IMG/VR virus record: IMGVR_UViG_3300038856_000078
Location: 1 to 56,006 of that record
DNA length: 56,006 bases
Strand: one strand, 5' to 3'
Source: a virus
Part shown: positions 36,345 through 45,092 of the stretch, one piece after another
How the letters are laid out: each line of letters opens with the position of its first letter
Numbering within the stretch: the stretch's first letter is position 1
Notes under the pieces: model-generated
What the model was told of the DNA's origin: nothing
Seen by the model: only the letters and a program-made list of their open reading frames with translations
The model's database searches: none
Made by a program: the position numbers and the translations under genes

Positions 36345-38362
36345 TGGAAGACGAAGAAGATGATATGACGGAAGAGGAGAAGGACCCTACAGAATCCTAT
36401 TGGTGGAGGGAGGAGGACGAACAGCAACTCGCCTCGGAGTTTCAGAGCATGGTGGACGACCATCAGAACTTCACGCGGACCTCGACCTACTTCAACTGGT
36501 GCCGGCGCGTATGGCTCTTTTACTACAAGATGGCGTTTGGGGATAATGCGAGCGATTACTACGACCTTGGCGTCTCCTTCATGGGAGACGAAGGGGAGCT
36601 GGTTGCGGCGCAGATTAACCACTTTCGGAACCTTCTAAAGCACCGCGTAAACCTTGTCACGAAGGACCGGCCGTCGCTAATTTGTAGGGCTCGAAACACA
36701 GACCTCGAGAGTCAGACCCAGACTGACTTTGGGAACAATATTATTGACTACTACATGAAGGAGAAGGACGTCGAGGCTCGTCTGGTACGTTGTGCAGAGC
36801 ACGCGGCGCTCTTCGGCGAAGGTTTCCTTGTCATGACGTGGGACCCCAATTTGGGAGACGATGACGACGCAGACGAGGAAACAGGAGAGATTTCCCATAA
36901 GGGCGACCTGCGATTCGAAAACGTAACGACGTGGAACGTGATTCGAGACTGGCGGGTACGCGACAATAATCATAATTGGCTCGGAACTCGCCGCCCCGTC
37001 AATAAGTGGGACCTCGCGGCGGAATATCCGGAACACGCGAAGAAGATTCTTGCAGCGGATGAATGGATTGATATTCCACTTGAAGAGGGCCAGAGGCCGC
37101 TCGACGAAGAGCGATACTGGATGGATTCGGACCAGATTGAGGTCATGGAATTCTGGCACAAGCGCTCCTCGGCGCTGCCTCAGGGTCGATACATCCTGAT
37201 TTGCAACGGCGAGGTTCTTCAGGACCTCGCTTGGGACTACGACGAGGTGCCTATCAAGCGGCTTGTCGCCGGGGAAATGGCGCTTTCTCCGTATCCCTAC
37301 ACCGAGGCCTTCGACCTTGTCACGATTCAGGAACTTCTCAATAACTGTATCTCAACGATTGCCACGAACCAGAATGCATGGGGCGTGCAGTCAATTTGGA
37401 TGAAGTCAGGGTCCATGCTTCGAATCTCGGAGATTCTGGGTGGCATGAATCTAATTGAGTCGGACGAGGAGCCTACGGCGGTTCAGCTAACGGCGACACC
37501 CAACGAAGTGTATACGTTTGCGGATAGCCTCGTTAAACACGGAGAGCAAATTGCGGGAATTGACGAGGTGACCCGCGGCTACGCGAGCCCCAACGTGCGA
37601 GCCGGGAACTTCGCGGCTCTGCTTCAGACCCAGTCGCTGCAGTTCTCCTCGGAGCTCGTGCGGGGCTACCACAAGCTTCTTGAGGGCATTGGCACAGGCA
37701 TCATTCGCCTGATTCGCCAGTTCGCAACCACCGAGCGCGTGCTCACCATTGTGGGTAAGCACAACAAGCCTTACACGAAGTCCTATTTGGGCTCGGACCT
37801 CGAGTTGATTGACCGCGTAAACGTTGAGACGGTTGACCCAATGTTTAACTCGTACGCCGGAAAAATGGACTGGGCACAGTTGATTGCGGGCACGGGCCTG
37901 ATTCATACCCCAGAAGAGATGCTCAACGTGTTCCGGACTGGAAACCCCGATTCGCTTCTCGAGGCAGATAAGGCGCAGCTCAATATCATGCGCGAGGAGA
38001 ACGAGCTGTTGCTTGAGGGGCAAGAGGTTCCGGATGCTATTCCCGAGGATAACCAGATTCTACACCTCAGGGAACATGCTGCTTCTCTGGGGTCGATTGA
38101 AGTACGTAACAATCCGGAGATTCGTGGTGCGGTTCAGGCCCATATGATGAGCCATATCAACTTGCTTTTGGGCGATAACAATACTCAGATGATGCAGACA
38201 ATGTTGGGCTATGAGAGCCCCATTCCGCCTGGAGCGGCGCAGGACGGCACAGGGATGCCTGTCGCGGCTCCCATGGGGAATCAGCCCCAGCCAGGCGGCC
38301 CTCCGCAGCCCACAGCACAGAAACCCCCGTCAGATCAACCCCCGCAACCCAACCAGATTTAA
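36341..38362 (+). CDS. Portal protein
   Basis: 673 residues (672 from the second ATG). Acidic N-terminus, then a portal-like helical core (FGNNIIDYYMKEKDVEARLV, HAALFGEGFLVMTWDPNLGD, NNHNWLGTRRPVNKWDLAAE) and a Pro/Gln-rich tail. Large size without a fused protease fits podovirus portals. Position between terL and scaffold confirms identity. Forms the dodecameric ring for DNA entry and tail attachment. Confidence 0.9.
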   Translation: MMEDEEDDMTEEEKDPTESYWWREEDEQQLASEFQSMVDDHQNFTRTSTYFNWCRRVWLFYYKMAFGDNASDYYDLGVSFMGDEGELVAAQINHFRNLLKHRVNLVTKDRPSLICRARNTDLESQTQTDFGNNIIDYYMKEKDVEARLVRCAEHAALFGEGFLVMTWDPNLGDDDDADEETGEISHKGDLRFENVTTWNVIRDWRVRDNNHNWLGTRRPVNKWDLAAEYPEHAKKILAADEWIDIPLEEGQRPLDEERYWMDSDQIEVMEFWHKRSSALPQGRYILICNGEVLQDLAWDYDEVPIKRLVAGEMALSPYPYTEAFDLVTIQELLNNCISTIATNQNAWGVQSIWMKSGSMLRISEILGGMNLIESDEEPTAVQLTATPNEVYTFADSLVKHGEQIAGIDEVTRGYASPNVRAGNFAALLQTQSLQFSSELVRGYHKLLEGIGTGIIRLIRQFATTERVLTIVGKHNKPYTKSYLGSDLELIDRVNVETVDPMFNSYAGKMDWAQLIAGTGLIHTPEEMLNVFRTGNPDSLLEADKAQLNIMREENELLLEGQEVPDAIPEDNQILHLREHAASLGSIEVRNNPEIRGAVQAHMMSHINLLLGDNNTQMMQTMLGYESPIPPGAAQDGTGMPVAAPMGNQPQPGGPPQPTAQKPPSDQPPQPNQI

Positions 38363-38371
38363 GGAGGCCAT

Positions 38372-39535
38372 ATGCCTGACCAGATGACGACCGACCAGGC
38401 GTTCGAAGACATTTTTGACAATCTCGGGGAAGAGGATGCCCCGGAGCCCGAGGAGGAGGAGCAGGAGGCCGAACCTGAGGTTAAAGAGGAAGAGCCTGAG
38501 GAAAAGGAGGAGAAATCCGAAGATGAGGAGGAAGACGACGCGGAGGAGGATACAGAAGAGGACACTGACGAGGACGAAGATTCTGACGAAGAAGAGGCTC
38601 TGGAAGAGGAATCTGAAGAAAAAAGTGAAAAAGATGTTGACATTAATGTCGAAGAGTTGTACAATGAGTGGCAGGATTCCCCACAGAAGATTACGATTGA
38701 CGGCGAAGAATTAGAGGTTACCCCGAAGCAGGCGCTGGAGGATTACCAACGTAAAGAGGCTTCGGACAAGAGGTTTAGAGAGGGCGCGGAGGCCAAGAAG
38801 AGTGCCCAGACGTTCTGGGAGCGCATCTTGGAGGACCCGGGCGAGGCTCTCGTCGACCGAATTGTAGATGATTATTGCGAGGGCGACAGGGTCAAGGCCC
38901 GCGCCGCGGTGGTTCAGACTCTCCTTGAGTGGATGGAGCCTGAGCGAGAGGCCGCGGCAATCGACGATGAGAAAGAAAAAGAGCTCTACTACCGCGAACA
39001 CGCACTTAAAGTCAAGCAGCAGGAGAGCGAGCGACAGGAAAATCTGCGTCTTACCAAGGCAGAGCGCGAGGCAGACGCAGAATTTGCTACAAATCTGAAT
39101 AAGGAGCTTCTTAAGGCTTTCGAGAATAACTCCCTACCCACCGAAGGAAAGGAATCGCGACCTCTCTGGAATCGGGCGGGCATACTTCTTCAAGCGTTTA
39201 AAGACGAGCTTCCTTCGTACGTGCAGGGCGATGTTGGGGCGGCAAGGCGAGAAATCGTCAAGAATGCCCAGGACATTGTCAAGCAAATCGCTGCGGAACG
39301 AGACCAGGTACTCAAGGAATACATTTCGACTCTATCTCCGGACGAGCTCGAAAAGCGATTCCCTGAGAAAGCCAAGGAACTCAAGAAGGAGCGAGTAGAG
39401 AAGGCTAAGGCTAAGCGTTCCACTAAGAAAAAGGGGAACGTCAAGAAGAAACAGAAGACGAAGCCTCGGAAAAAGGAGAAATCAACCTCCACCGAGGATT
39501 TCTTCGGAAGTCTTCTGGATAACATTGAAGACTAA
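38372..39535 (+). CDS. Scaffolding protein
   Basis: 387 residues; AAGGAGG before ATG 38372. An extremely acidic segment (about 20-90) of Glu/Asp runs, then long charged helices, and a Lys-rich C-terminus (KAKAKRSTKKKGNVKKKQKT) ending with acidic SLLDNIED. The acidic-to-basic layout, coiled coil and position between portal and capsid are those of a scaffold that assembles and then leaves the prohead. Confidence 0.85.
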   Translation: MPDQMTTDQAFEDIFDNLGEEDAPEPEEEEQEAEPEVKEEEPEEKEEKSEDEEEDDAEEDTEEDTDEDEDSDEEEALEEESEEKSEKDVDINVEELYNEWQDSPQKITIDGEELEVTPKQALEDYQRKEASDKRFREGAEAKKSAQTFWERILEDPGEALVDRIVDDYCEGDRVKARAAVVQTLLEWMEPEREAAAIDDEKEKELYYREHALKVKQQESERQENLRLTKAEREADAEFATNLNKELLKAFENNSLPTEGKESRPLWNRAGILLQAFKDELPSYVQGDVGAARREIVKNAQDIVKQIAAERDQVLKEYISTLSPDELEKRFPEKAKELKKERVEKAKAKRSTKKKGNVKKKQKTKPRKKEKSTSTEDFFGSLLDNIED

Positions 39536-39547
39536 ATAGGGAGAATC

Positions 39548-40816
39548 ATGGCGACTACGAATACCACTGTTGAAATGGGTGGCATCTTTAAGCAGGTCTA
39601 TGGAGATGCTGTTCAGAGAGCTTATCCCAATGGTGTCCGACTGATTAAGGACATTAAGTTCGATAAGGCCAACCAGATTGGTGCGGCCTACAACATTCCT
39701 GTCGTTCTCACGCATGAGAATGGCTTTACCTTGAAAGCCTCGGGCAGCACCGATGCCTTTGATATTCTTGACCCCGCGGTCGGCGTCTCGAAGAATGCGA
39801 CTGTCGATGCGGCTCAGATTGTGCTCTCCAGCGAGCTCAACTACGAGGCTGCGGCGAAGGCGGCTTCGGCTGGCAAGCGAGCCTTTGTCAAGGCCACGTC
39901 CCATGTCGTGCGGAACATGACTGATTCCCACAAGAAGATGCTCGAGGTCCAGGCCCTCTACGGCCAGCAGGACATCGGCGTCGTGGGCACGGATAGTGGC
40001 TCCGGAGTCTATAAGATTTCGGCGGCTACGTGGGCTCCTGGTATTTGGGCCGGACTTGAGAATGGACGCCTTGACGCCCTGAAGTCTGACCTTACCACGC
40101 CAGAGGCTACGAATGGTCCGTTTCCTAATGCTGCGGTTACCAGCGTTGACATGACTGCTCGTACTGTGACATTTGCTTCGGATTCTACTGACGTGGTTGC
40201 AGGGTATCGCTTCTTCTTCGAGAATGCTTGCGCTCCTTCGGCTACCCCGACATTCAACGAGAACCTTGGTATCCACAAGGCGCTGACGACCTCGGGTTCG
40301 GTCTTCGGGATTTCGAACTCGACGTACAACCTCTGGAAGCCTGCTTCGACGAATGCGGGCGGCCAGCTTCAGTTCGACCACATTCAGGAGACGGCGGCTC
40401 GGATTGCGGAAAAGGGCGGCATCAACGGAAAGTTGAAGTGCTACGTGTCGAACCTGACGTGGATTGACCTTCTGGGCGACCAGGCTGCGCTTCGTCGGTA
40501 CGATGGCGGAGAGGGCAAGTCTGGGGCTTATGTGTCCGGTGCTGAGGAAATCGTCTTCCACACCGCTACGGGTCCTGTGAGTATTGTTCCCAGTATCTAT
40601 GTGAAGCGAGGCTTTGCGTATATGCTCGACACCGGTTGCTGGAGTCGAATTGGCTCTTGGGACTTTGGTTTCGGCGACCCGATCTCTGGTGAGATTTTCC
40701 ACCGTCTCGAGTCGAAGGCTGGCGTTGACCTGCGGTCGTATTCCGCGGTGTCAGTGTTCTGCAGGTCTTTGGGTCGGAATGGAATTATTACCGGCATCGT
40801 CAACAGCGCGTCGTAA
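39548..40816 (+). CDS. Major capsid protein (HK97 fold)
   Basis: 422 residues; GGGAGAATC before ATG 39548. Begins with MATTNTTVEMGGIFKQVYGD, has helical spine AHVVRNMTDSHKKMLEVQAL-like segment and beta-rich insertion domain, ends in RLESKAGVDLRSYSAVSVF. No protease-cleaved delta domain is obvious and no protease is adjacent. Followed at once by a strong terminator, a common way to make more capsid than downstream products. Confidence 0.88.
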   Translation: MATTNTTVEMGGIFKQVYGDAVQRAYPNGVRLIKDIKFDKANQIGAAYNIPVVLTHENGFTLKASGSTDAFDILDPAVGVSKNATVDAAQIVLSSELNYEAAAKAASAGKRAFVKATSHVVRNMTDSHKKMLEVQALYGQQDIGVVGTDSGSGVYKISAATWAPGIWAGLENGRLDALKSDLTTPEATNGPFPNAAVTSVDMTARTVTFASDSTDVVAGYRFFFENACAPSATPTFNENLGIHKALTTSGSVFGISNSTYNLWKPASTNAGGQLQFDHIQETAARIAEKGGINGKLKCYVSNLTWIDLLGDQAALRRYDGGEGKSGAYVSGAEEIVFHTATGPVSIVPSIYVKRGFAYMLDTGCWSRIGSWDFGFGDPISGEIFHRLESKAGVDLRSYSAVSVFCRSLGRNGIITGIVNSAS

Positions 40817-40827
40817 AGCTAAGATCT

Positions 40828-40871
40828 TTGGTGGAGAGGCGTGTGAACAACGTCTCTCCACCAACTCTTTT
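40828..40871 (+). terminator. Strong hairpin terminator after capsid gene
   Basis: 15-bp stem (TTGGTGGAGAGGCGT with ACGTCTCTCCACCAA, one G-U pair), seven-base loop, then CTCTTTT. The ribosome-binding site of the next gene overlaps its tail. Confidence 0.88.
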
Positions 40872-40882
40872 AAGGAGACAAT

Positions 40883-41323
40883 ATGGGAACATACGTTATT
40901 CCTCCTGCTGATCTTGGCATTGACGACGTAAGTCTTAAGGTCACGACCAGCAACACGTCGAACATCTTTGACGTGAGCAGGGCTTATACTTTCACTGCAA
41001 TTGTTGACATCACAGAAACCGGAACTCCGGCAGCAGGAGCAGCGTCTCTTGTTGCAAACGTCATGGACGGGATTGGCTCGAGTGCCTCAATCATCTACTC
41101 CGTAGACCTTCTCACTGGAATCGACATTCAGACTAACGGAGACCAGAACGTCGTTACGTTTGGGGCAGGAGTTAACGGCGCGAAGACTGGAAGCGGCACA
41201 ATTGGCACAGCAATCGACGTGCTAAAGGCGGTTGAGTTCTTGCAGCTCGACCTAATTGCCACCACTGCAAGCGATGGTACTACGTGTACGGGAGACGTCA
41301 CTCTAATCGTTGAGCAACTCTAA
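40883..41323 (+). CDS. Putative head decoration protein
   Basis: 146 residues; AAGGAG precedes ATG 40883. Strand-rich, Thr/Ala/Gly-rich composition (VSLKVTTSNTSNIFDVSRAY; SASIIYSVDLLTGIDIQTNG) with no charge clusters, typical of capsid decoration or fibre-base proteins. Sits directly after the capsid gene. Confidence 0.65.
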   Translation: MGTYVIPPADLGIDDVSLKVTTSNTSNIFDVSRAYTFTAIVDITETGTPAAGAASLVANVMDGIGSSASIIYSVDLLTGIDIQTNGDQNVVTFGAGVNGAKTGSGTIGTAIDVLKAVEFLQLDLIATTASDGTTCTGDVTLIVEQL

Positions 41324-42600
41324 TGGGCACAGACCGAAAACTCTTCGACCAAGGTACTGTCCAGTTCTTCGAAGCTACGGCTAACGGGGTCAATAAGGCG
41401 ACAGTCCAGGCCCCAGCTACGCTTGCTGCGGACTACACGCTTACTCTGCCGGTTGACGACGGCGGCGCTAACGAGTTTCTCAAGACAGATGGCTCTGGTG
41501 TGCTCTCTTGGGGCACGAGTACCGCAACCCTTGATTCGGCATATGATAATGGTAGCACAATCACTGCGGATGCTGGTCAAGTAGAGATAAACGGTAATGG
41601 CAACGTTGGGCTGTTCCTAAATCAGGATTCAGACCATGCTGCGTTATCTGTTGACTCTGAAGCTACCGGCTCTCCACTATTATTGCTGGCCGCAATCAAT
41701 GGCAATTCTCGAGGAGATATCGCACTTGGCACTGCTCGTACCGGAGACCCGTCATCTCCCAGTGAGGGTGACATTTGGTACAACTCGACTGATAAGAACC
41801 TCTATGTTCGTACCGACGCAGCGAGTATAGACCTTACTCAGCAAAATACAGATACTCAGAATGATCTGGATGGCGCGTATACGGATGGACAGTCTATCAC
41901 GGTAGATTCCGGAGCCATTGCCATCTCTGGTAGTGCGACTTCTTTGATGGACCTCACGCAATCAGGCGACTTTGCAGGCGCAACGATTACAAAAACAGGT
42001 GTAGGAGCCGGTCGTGTTTTATCTATTGAAGATGACGGTACAGGTGGAGCAGCATTCCTGAACCAAGATGGGAACGCTATCGCCTTGGAGATTGACTCCG
42101 AGGCTACAGGGCAACCTTTACTCAGCCTATCTGCAGCAGCGGCAAACTCACGCGGCGATATTACTTTCGGAACTGCTCGACTTAATCCGGCTTCTTCTCC
42201 TGTTGAGTCTGACATTTGGTATGACGGAAGTGAGCACCGTTGGGAAGGGTATACCGGATCAGGCAACTACACATTGGGTGGTGCTTTTAATATGACACCT
42301 GGCCCGGGTACTGCTATTCAATTATCTTCTGGAGTCTTAACACTTACGCAATCTTATTGTTTTGTAACCTCTGAATCTGGTGCTACGGATGACTTAGATA
42401 CAATCACTGCAGCAGACTCTAACACAGGAGATATTATTGTGTTGCGTCCCACAAGTGGGGATACGATTACAGTTAAGCATGGCACGGGCAATATTACACT
42501 TTCTGGAGGTGCAGATCGAGTTTTAACGCCTGCCAACGGTAGTAGTATCATGCTTCAGAATACGGGTGGTAATTGGAATGAGGTTTCGTATACAGCATGA
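41323..42600 (+). CDS. Head fibre-like protein with internal repeat
   Basis: 425 residues. Two related units carry LFLNQDSDHAALSVDSEATG and AFLNQDGNAIALEIDSEATG, each followed by NSRGDI, GTAR, SP and DIWY segments: a 220-residue-spaced duplication. N-terminal APATLAADYTLTLPVDDG is a common fibre start, and the C-terminus (TITVKHGTGNITLSGGADRV) resembles fibre tips. Placed in the head module, so a capsid fibre is more likely than a tail fibre. Confidence 0.75.
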   Translation: MGTDRKLFDQGTVQFFEATANGVNKATVQAPATLAADYTLTLPVDDGGANEFLKTDGSGVLSWGTSTATLDSAYDNGSTITADAGQVEINGNGNVGLFLNQDSDHAALSVDSEATGSPLLLLAAINGNSRGDIALGTARTGDPSSPSEGDIWYNSTDKNLYVRTDAASIDLTQQNTDTQNDLDGAYTDGQSITVDSGAIAISGSATSLMDLTQSGDFAGATITKTGVGAGRVLSIEDDGTGGAAFLNQDGNAIALEIDSEATGQPLLSLSAAAANSRGDITFGTARLNPASSPVESDIWYDGSEHRWEGYTGSGNYTLGGAFNMTPGPGTAIQLSSGVLTLTQSYCFVTSESGATDDLDTITAADSNTGDIIVLRPTSGDTITVKHGTGNITLSGGADRVLTPANGSSIMLQNTGGNWNEVSYTA

Positions 42601-43052
42601 GCACTTCAAAAACACTCCACGCTGACACAGTACTGGTTCCTGAGACGGACGAGGTTGATTGGGGAGCGGAGGTTTCTGCGTTCCTTGCTACGCTGATTGA
42701 AGACGCGGACGCCTCGACTTTTCAGGATGCAGACGGAAACGTCTTCAACCGAATCCAGTGGACCACGGCGACGATTGCAGACGGCGGGGAGCTTACCCCA
42801 GCAACTACGGGCTACCGTCTCGCAGGAGACGGAGGCGCGGCGACTCTTGATGGGACGACCGCGATTACGGACGGGGAGAAGGACGGCCAGATTCTCATCA
42901 TCAAGGGGACCAGCGACACCAACACCGTGACTATAGACACCGGAGCGAACACCGACCTAAATGGGCAGATTGTCCTTGACGACGGTGGAATGATTCACCT
43001 CGTGTGGGATTCAACGAGCTCTGCGTGGGTTGAAATTAACAGGAATTCATAA
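42597..43052 (+). CDS. Head fibre or decoration protein
   Basis: 151 residues; ATGA overlap. Strand/turn-rich with IIKGTSDTNTVTIDTGANTD and GGMIHLVWDSTSSAWVEINR, resembling fibre C-terminal beta modules, as in the preceding gene. Likely an additional head fibre. Confidence 0.6.
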   Translation: MSTSKTLHADTVLVPETDEVDWGAEVSAFLATLIEDADASTFQDADGNVFNRIQWTTATIADGGELTPATTGYRLAGDGGAATLDGTTAITDGEKDGQILIIKGTSDTNTVTIDTGANTDLNGQIVLDDGGMIHLVWDSTSSAWVEINRNS

Positions 43053-43063
43053 AGGAGACAGAT

Positions 43064-43126
43064 ATGCCCTGTGGAAACAAGCACGGAATGAAGCCCAAGA
43101 AAAAGGGTAAGAAGAAAAAGAAGTAG
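43064..43126 (+). CDS. 20-residue lysine-rich peptide
   Basis: AAAGGAG sits before ATG 43064; the stop is at 43126. The peptide is MPCGNKHGMKPKKKGKKKKK: 11 lysines in 20 residues. The strong ribosome-binding site and position in the head module suggest a real product, possibly binding packaged DNA or capsid. Confidence 0.55.
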   Translation: MPCGNKHGMKPKKKGKKKKK

Positions 43127-43128
43127 TT

Positions 43129-43698
43129 ATGGCTGACCCAAAAGAGAAGCACAGAACATACTTCAAGCAGCCCACGCTCCGCGAAAAGGCCGCGATGCGA
43201 AAGTTGGAGAGACGACAAGAGCGGGAGGCAAAGGAGCGGGAGGCACGCCGTAAGGCACGAGAAGAAAAGAAGAGAAAGGAGGAAGAGGAAAAGAAGAGGC
43301 AGGAGGAGGAGTATCAACGGGACAAGGCTGCGTACGAGGCGCGTAAGAAGAAAGAGGAGTCTCCGGCTCAGCAGAAGGCTGTACAAGGTGTTGTAGAATC
43401 AACGCGGCCACTAAAGCCGGAAACAAAGCCTAAGCCAAAACCAAAACCTTTGGTAAAGACAGAAGAAAAACCAAAGGTAACGCCAAAGCCAGAAAGTAGT
43501 AATCTTCTTCTACAACTACTTAAAGGTAAAGAGGAGAAGAAAGAACCTACCCCAATGGAAGTAATTGTCGATAAGAAACCGAAGTCAACCGCAAGGCAAG
43601 GGTCTGGGCGAAGTAGTTCAGACAGCGGCAGGACTTCAAAAACCAACAAACGAAGGAGACGACCGGATGCGAATCGAACCAGAGAAACGACATATTAA
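43129..43698 (+). CDS. Basic coiled-coil protein with Pro-Lys repeats
   Basis: 189 residues. Long charged helix (KLERRQEREAKEREARRKAR) then KPETKPKPKPKPLVKTEEKP and an Arg-rich end. Extended, highly basic; could bind DNA inside the head or link capsid components. Unknown family. Confidence 0.65.
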   Translation: MADPKEKHRTYFKQPTLREKAAMRKLERRQEREAKEREARRKAREEKKRKEEEEKKRQEEEYQRDKAAYEARKKKEESPAQQKAVQGVVESTRPLKPETKPKPKPKPLVKTEEKPKVTPKPESSNLLLQLLKGKEEKKEPTPMEVIVDKKPKSTARQGSGRSSSDSGRTSKTNKRRRRPDANRTRETTY

Positions 43699-44200
43699 GT
43701 ACGACAAGGACCCCGACGTCCTTAAGATTTCTAAGGCGACTACTATTGAATCAGGGGACCTCACGCTTACGACGGGAGACCTTGTCCTGTCAGCAGGAGA
43801 CATCACCCAGACTGGTGACCTCGCGGTGACAGGGGACATTGCAATTACTGGAGGGCCCCTGACCCAGACGGTACAATATGCAACTGTTGCAGACCCGGGG
43901 GACGGAATGACTATTACTCCTCCAGCAGATACCCCCAGATTCTATTGTCCTATTACGACGGCCGGCTCTGAAACTCGAGTTCTTGGAGCACCAGACCATC
44001 TTGGACAGGTTGCTATTCTTCGTATTGTATCAGACGGAGGCTCGCTTGCCATGACCAATGCGTCTGGTTGGAAGGGTGGAACTACTTCTGATGATGTTGC
44101 TACTTTTGCGGAAGCGGAAGACGTGATGATTTGTGTTGCTGCAGGCTTGGACGCCGTTGATTGGCGCTGGATTGCTGACGTCGGCGTCACCTTCGCGTAA
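43667..44200 (+). CDS. Beta-repeat structural protein
   Basis: 177 residues; GAAGGAGACGACC precedes ATG 43667. The N-terminal half contains short GDL/GDI repeats (SGDLTLTTGDLVLSAGDITQ TG), as in beta-solenoid or fibre shafts; the C-terminal half is a compact domain ending WRWIADVGVTFA. Likely a fibre or decoration protein. Confidence 0.7.
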   Translation: MRIEPEKRHIKYDKDPDVLKISKATTIESGDLTLTTGDLVLSAGDITQTGDLAVTGDIAITGGPLTQTVQYATVADPGDGMTITPPADTPRFYCPITTAGSETRVLGAPDHLGQVAILRIVSDGGSLAMTNASGWKGGTTSDDVATFAEAEDVMICVAAGLDAVDWRWIADVGVTFA

Positions 44201-44364
44201 TGGCTAACTACACGCTAAGAGTTGAAGAAGTGCTTGGGCTCACGGAGCTTCAAACACTTCTTCAAACCATCTCGACTGGCGAGGGACTTGCTCTTCGAGA
44301 CATAAAAATCAATTCTACGCCCCGAGAGGGGCGGTATGTAGTATCCTGGGAGGAGAAAGTTTAA
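44200..44364 (+). CDS. 54-residue hypothetical protein
   Basis: ATG shares a base with the previous TAA, and the next ATG overlaps its stop. Helical (VEEVLGLTELQTLLQTISTG) with a strand-rich end (REGRYVVSWEEKV). Unknown; fits exactly between neighbours. Confidence 0.55.
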   Translation: MANYTLRVEEVLGLTELQTLLQTISTGEGLALRDIKINSTPREGRYVVSWEEKV

Positions 44365-44660
44365 TGCCTACTGTCACTTTTGATTCTGTCTTTTCGTGGA
44401 ACGCGGTGTCCGGAGCCGCGGGCTATCAGGTTCGAGCTCTGGATGCAGTCAACAATGTTCTTACCCCAGCGCCTGGTGTTGTGGACGTCGGTCTCAGCAC
44501 CTCGGTTAGCGTCAACACGCTGCTCGCTGGGCAGTCCCCTGGGACGTATAAGCTCCAGGTTCGAGCCGTAGAGGCCGGGGGTGCGAACCCAACTGGATTC
44601 TCGTCTCTCGACGTGGACCTCGTTGGTTTGGCTGCTCCTACAGGACTTACCGTCGCGTAA
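44364..44660 (+). CDS. Fibronectin type III-like protein
   Basis: 98 residues. FSWNAVSGAAGYQVRALDAV and GTYKLQVRAVEAGG...NPTGFSS follow the FN3 pattern (W in strand B, Y-x-V-x-A in strand C, Y-x-x-x-V-x-A in strand F). Such domains on phage virions aid adhesion to carbohydrate. Confidence 0.7.
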   Translation: MPTVTFDSVFSWNAVSGAAGYQVRALDAVNNVLTPAPGVVDVGLSTSVSVNTLLAGQSPGTYKLQVRAVEAGGANPTGFSSLDVDLVGLAAPTGLTVA

Positions 44661-44662
44661 CC

Positions 44663-44926
44663 ATGACACCGACTAAGCGTATTAATAAATGTCTACTCAT
44701 AATCGTTGGGCTCGTGCTTGGGGAGGGGGTGGTCCTATACGCGGCAGGCATCGGGCAAGAAGGCTTAATCGACCAGTTGCGGGCTGATATCGACCTGATT
44801 CTTGGAGTTTCAGGAGCAATGATTGCTGGGCTCGTAACTACAATCGGCATTCTGTGGCAATCACTTAGAGCGAGCCAGAATGAGTTCATTGAAACCCTTA
44901 AAGACCTAAAGGACAAAGATGACTGA
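44663..44926 (+). CDS. Two-pass membrane protein, holin candidate
   Basis: 87 residues: basic start MTPTKRINKC, TM 1 about 11-29, acidic loop, TM 2 about 46-65 (ILGVSGAMIAGLVTTIGILW), charged C-terminus (KDLKDKDD). Small two-TM with charged tail resembles class II holins, but no endolysin is nearby, so low certainty. Confidence 0.55.
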   Translation: MTPTKRINKCLLIIVGLVLGEGVVLYAAGIGQEGLIDQLRADIDLILGVSGAMIAGLVTTIGILWQSLRASQNEFIETLKDLKDKDD

Positions 44927-45092
44927 CCCCCTTCTAACTATTCCCAAGAGCACGGCTCAGGCTGTTCTCGACGCAATTTTTGAGACAAAAGCTGGAAAGG
45001 CTGGCTACCTATTGGGTACTACCTTGCAGGAGAAGCCTCGTACAGAGAACGAGATTCTACAGGAACACCAGGTTGAGAAGTTGAATGGCTAA
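44919..45092 (+). CDS. 57-residue hypothetical protein
   Basis: ATG 44919 to TAA 45092. MTDPLLTIPKSTAQAVLDAI then KAGYLLGTTLQEKPRTENEI. Overlaps both neighbours; helical. Unknown. Confidence 0.55.
   Translation: MTDPLLTIPKSTAQAVLDAIFETKAGKAGYLLGTTLQEKPRTENEILQEHQVEKLNG

Noticed and set aside
39482-40702. 406-codon minus-strand frame opposite the capsid gene
   Set aside because: Mirror of the capsid protein; would need to be expressed against strong late transcription with no promoter seen.
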